This document shows positions 5,310 through 7,209 of a stretch of 7,209 nucleotides of DNA, one piece after another. This stretch comes from Cenarchaeum sp. (GTDB taxonomy: Archaea; Thermoproteota; Nitrososphaeria; Nitrososphaerales; Nitrosopumilaceae), in contig RKSK01000122.1 of the NCBI GenBank assembly GCA_007570915.1, positions 1 to 7,209 on the forward strand, in the 5' to 3' direction. The number at the start of each line of letters is the position of its first letter. The first letter of the stretch is position 1. The notes below the pieces were generated by a model. The model did not search any database. It was given only the letters and a program-made list of their open reading frames with translations, and was not told where the DNA came from. The position numbers and the translations under genes were made by a program.

Positions 5310-7209
5310 ATGCGCCTGTCTGACCACTACGAGCTGCAGTCCATGACCGACATTGGGCGCGCGCAGGCCATCGCCAGGGAAGACCAGTCCGGCCACGCCC
5401 TGGGGACGGCCATGTACCTCGCGCAGCAGTCAGTCGAAAAGCAGCTAAAGTCCATAGTGGTGCGCCTTGACGAGGCGCTGGGCCTCGGCAACGTAGACAG
5501 GATCCTGAGGGGGCACAGCCACGAGTTCTACCCGAGCCTGTACGAGAGCTATCGGCTGCACGTAGAGTGTCCGGGCCGCGCCCTGCGCAGACGCCACGGG
5601 CTAATGCCAGATCCAGAAGTCTTCGCATACACAGAGTCAGTTGAAAAGGACTTCCGGGACGCAAGCTCCTATTGGGCCAATTACCGCAACAACCACGGCA
5701 TCCTTCGACTAACCTGGCTGCGAAGCCTGGGCGCAATCTTGCCCAAGGAGGATCTGCGCGAGCTAAATCGCTGGCACGAACCGCAGATGGCATTCGTGTC
5801 AGGCGGCGCGCCCGCGAGCGGCGGGGGCGACCCTAAACTTGCGGACGTGTTTCCTGCGACTGGCCGCATCCGCACTGAGATTTTGGACGACGGTGCCATT
5901 GCGCGGCATATGGCCGAATATGCGGCCGCGCCCGCAAACGTCCAAAGCCGCATGGCCCTTGGGGGGACGCTCGAGACCACCCGCCTGGGCAGTTTGCAGA
6001 TGCTTGGGAACAAGCGCGCGGATCTGCAGGCAGAACTTGCCAGAATGGCCCTTTTTGAGTTTGGGTTTCATGTCATGGCGACATTGACGCAGCGCTATGT
6101 GCTGCTCTACCCGCACAACTCCTTTGGGCGCTACCCGGGGCCGGTGGGCAACGGCCTCTTCACGACGGACATTTACGAGCGGCAGGCAAACGACGTACTT
6201 GCCTACCTGTTCGTCATCGTTCCATACCACCTCAGGGAGCTGCGCGCGAGCTCCGGGATCATTGGCAGGCGCGCCGAGGAGGGCAGGCAAGGTGAGCACC
6301 GGGGGGCGCACCCTGCGCACCCGCCGGGAGAAAACTGCCGTGCAAGCGGGCCGTGCAGGCCGCGCAAAGGCGCGCCCAATGGGCAGCACCGCGGCCAGGC
6401 AGCCAACATGGCCGAGCTGGCCGCGCGCTATGCGCGCCAGGCCGACTCGGACATGAGGCACGCGCACGCGGCGGCCAGGGCCGACTTTTCTGGCTATGCG
6501 CTAGCCGACGCCATGCTCTTGGGGCAGCAGTCGCTTGAAAAGTACCTCAAGGCAGGAGCCCTGATAGCGGCGGAAATGCTCGGCGCCGGCGGGGCGCTCG
6601 GCCTCGCCGGGGCCCGCGGGCACGACGCGTACCGCTGGATTCTCGGGCTTTACGCGCGCCACGCAGGCAGCACTAGCGCGCCCGGCCCCGGCGCGGCTCC
6701 GGATCCCGGAGTCTCCCCGGCAATCAAGCGTTCCGCGGGCTTTTGGGAAAAATACTCTGGAGGCCGTGAACTGCAAGAGCTGGCGTGGCGCCACTCGATA
6801 GGCGCCCCGCTGGGGAATGGGGGGCAGAAGCGCCTCGACGAAGGCCTCCTGCCGTGCGCAAGGGACGCCGGCATCCTGGCAGGCGATCCCGGCACCGGAA
6901 TCCCGCGGCTTGCGAGGGAGGCCGCCGCGGGCGGGACGATGAGGGACGAGGTGCTCTGCCCCGGCGCGCTTGCCACGCGCAGGCGCGCCCACATGCGGAG
7001 CCGGTGGAACCATGGCATGCGCGTGGCAGTCAGGCGCCGCTTTGACGCCTGCCGGGCCATGCCACCGCGCGGCGCCGCGGGTGGGGGAGAACCGCGCGCC
7101 GGCCCGCGCGGCGCCCACCCGGGGCGCCTCGCGGCATGGTTCTGCCTGACGTCCCTGGCCATGCTGGGGCCGGGCTACCTGCACGCCTACCCGCACTATT
7201 CCCTTGGGC
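5310..7209 (+). CDS. Internally duplicated HEPN-domain protein, C-terminus beyond the window
   Basis: One frame is open from ATG 5310 to the window end, 633 residues with no stop. Residues ~14-80 form a HEPN-type helical domain of the nucleotidyltransferase-associated kind: A-x-R-x-D-x-S-G, then YLAQQSVEKQLKSIVV and RGHSHEFYPSLY. A second copy begins at ~368 (AMLLGQQSLEKYLKAGALI, RGHDAYRWILGLY). Residues 14-44 and 381-411 align without gaps with 18 of 31 identical. Similarity continues past HEPN: SYWANY/GFWEKY (W122, W479), TWLRSLGA/AWRHSIGA (W136, W493), and YPHNSFG/YPHYSLG (267, 627). A Gly/Pro/Arg/His-rich linker (~318-366) separates the units. HEPN domains are RNases or nucleotidyltransferase partners; R64-x4-H69 fits RX4-6H but is absent from the second unit, so nuclease activity is doubtful. 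The start is fixed by the TATA box at 5278-5285. Minus-strand frames here are shadows. Confidence 0.85.
   Translation, partial: MRLSDHYELQSMTDIGRAQAIAREDQSGHALGTAMYLAQQSVEKQLKSIVVRLDEALGLGNVDRILRGHSHEFYPSLYESYRLHVECPGRALRRRHGLMPDPEVFAYTESVEKDFRDASSYWANYRNNHGILRLTWLRSLGAILPKEDLRELNRWHEPQMAFVSGGAPASGGGDPKLADVFPATGRIRTEILDDGAIARHMAEYAAAPANVQSRMALGGTLETTRLGSLQMLGNKRADLQAELARMALFEFGFHVMATLTQRYVLLYPHNSFGRYPGPVGNGLFTTDIYERQANDVLAYLFVIVPYHLRELRASSGIIGRRAEEGRQGEHRGAHPAHPPGENCRASGPCRPRKGAPNGQHRGQAANMAELAARYARQADSDMRHAHAAARADFSGYALADAMLLGQQSLEKYLKAGALIAAEMLGAGGALGLAGARGHDAYRWILGLYARHAGSTSAPGPGAAPDPGVSPAIKRSAGFWEKYSGGRELQELAWRHSIGAPLGNGGQKRLDEGLLPCARDAGILAGDPGTGIPRLAREAAAGGTMRDEVLCPGALATRRRAHMRSRWNHGMRVAVRRRFDACRAMPPRGAAGGGEPRAGPRGAHPGRLAAWFCLTSLAMLGPGYLHAYPHYSLG

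Noticed and set aside
5499..5522. R64-x4-H69 as a HEPN RNase active site
   Set aside because: It fits the loose RX4-6H pattern, but the second unit keeps only RGH without the spaced Arg, so it may be coincidental. Not claimed as catalytic.
4894..5793. Minus-strand 299-residue ORF
   Set aside because: It spans the start of the HEPN gene and the small ORF. The translation is Arg/Gly/Pro-rich and it overlaps the HEPN promoter.
5799..6467. Minus-strand 222-residue ORF
   Set aside because: It is antisense to the internally duplicated HEPN protein, whose repeat structure proves the plus frame.
847..6705. About eleven GGATCC sites across the window
   Set aside because: Five come from repeated LDP/QDP codons in the TPR gene. 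The rest are scattered, and without genome-wide counts no signal can be claimed.
6501..7196. Minus-strand 231-residue ORF
   Set aside because: It is antisense to the second HEPN unit, which aligns with the first, and has no independent support.
1..7209. tRNA, rRNA, CRISPR array, insertion-sequence ends
   Set aside because: No cloverleaf-like segment, regularly spaced short direct repeats, transposase motif or terminal inverted repeats were seen on either strand.

Overview
The window is strongly G+C-rich and reads as archaeal. Several start codons lie about 24-29 bases downstream of an AT-rich box (CATAAATA, TATATC, CTTAAC, GTTAAACC) with no Shine-Dalgarno sequence between, which is the usual layout of archaeal leaderless transcripts. 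The coding frames use AGG freely for arginine and ATA for isoleucine and have G or C at most third positions. A high-G+C Nitrososphaerota (Thaumarchaeota) such as a Cenarchaeum-like lineage would fit, but this is inference; no marker gene is present.

Layout: (1) a leaderless membrane-protein gene leaves the left edge on the minus strand (76 to 1). (2) A plus-strand tetratricopeptide-repeat protein (296-1504) has very recently duplicated repeats. (3) Convergent to it is a two-gene minus-strand operon (2683-1521): a YwgA/Panacea-like domain protein, then a two-helix membrane protein, joined by an ATGA stop/start overlap. (4) A plus-strand block (2738-4412) changes reading frame twice and ends in an intact 310-aa ORF with weak resemblance to HK97-fold capsid proteins. 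(5) A minus-strand coding relic (5059-4600) has a frame change beside a G6 run and no good start. (6) A 36-aa lysine-rich small ORF lies at 5092-5202. (7) The largest gene (5310 to the right edge, 633 residues visible, no stop reached) encodes two tandem HEPN-containing units of roughly 360 residues each.

Together this looks like an accessory region: TPR, HEPN, YwgA-like and small membrane proteins, possible viral relics and decaying ORFs, with no housekeeping gene. The two most distinctive items are the internally duplicated HEPN protein, whose promoter carries an inverted repeat between TATA box and start codon, and the YwgA-like/2TM operon, which starts on a perfect 26-bp palindrome and may share its TTAA box with the divergent plus-strand block. 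A toxin-antitoxin or defence role for either is a hypothesis, not shown by the sequence. The frame changes may be real decay or single-base errors in homopolymers; raw reads would settle this.
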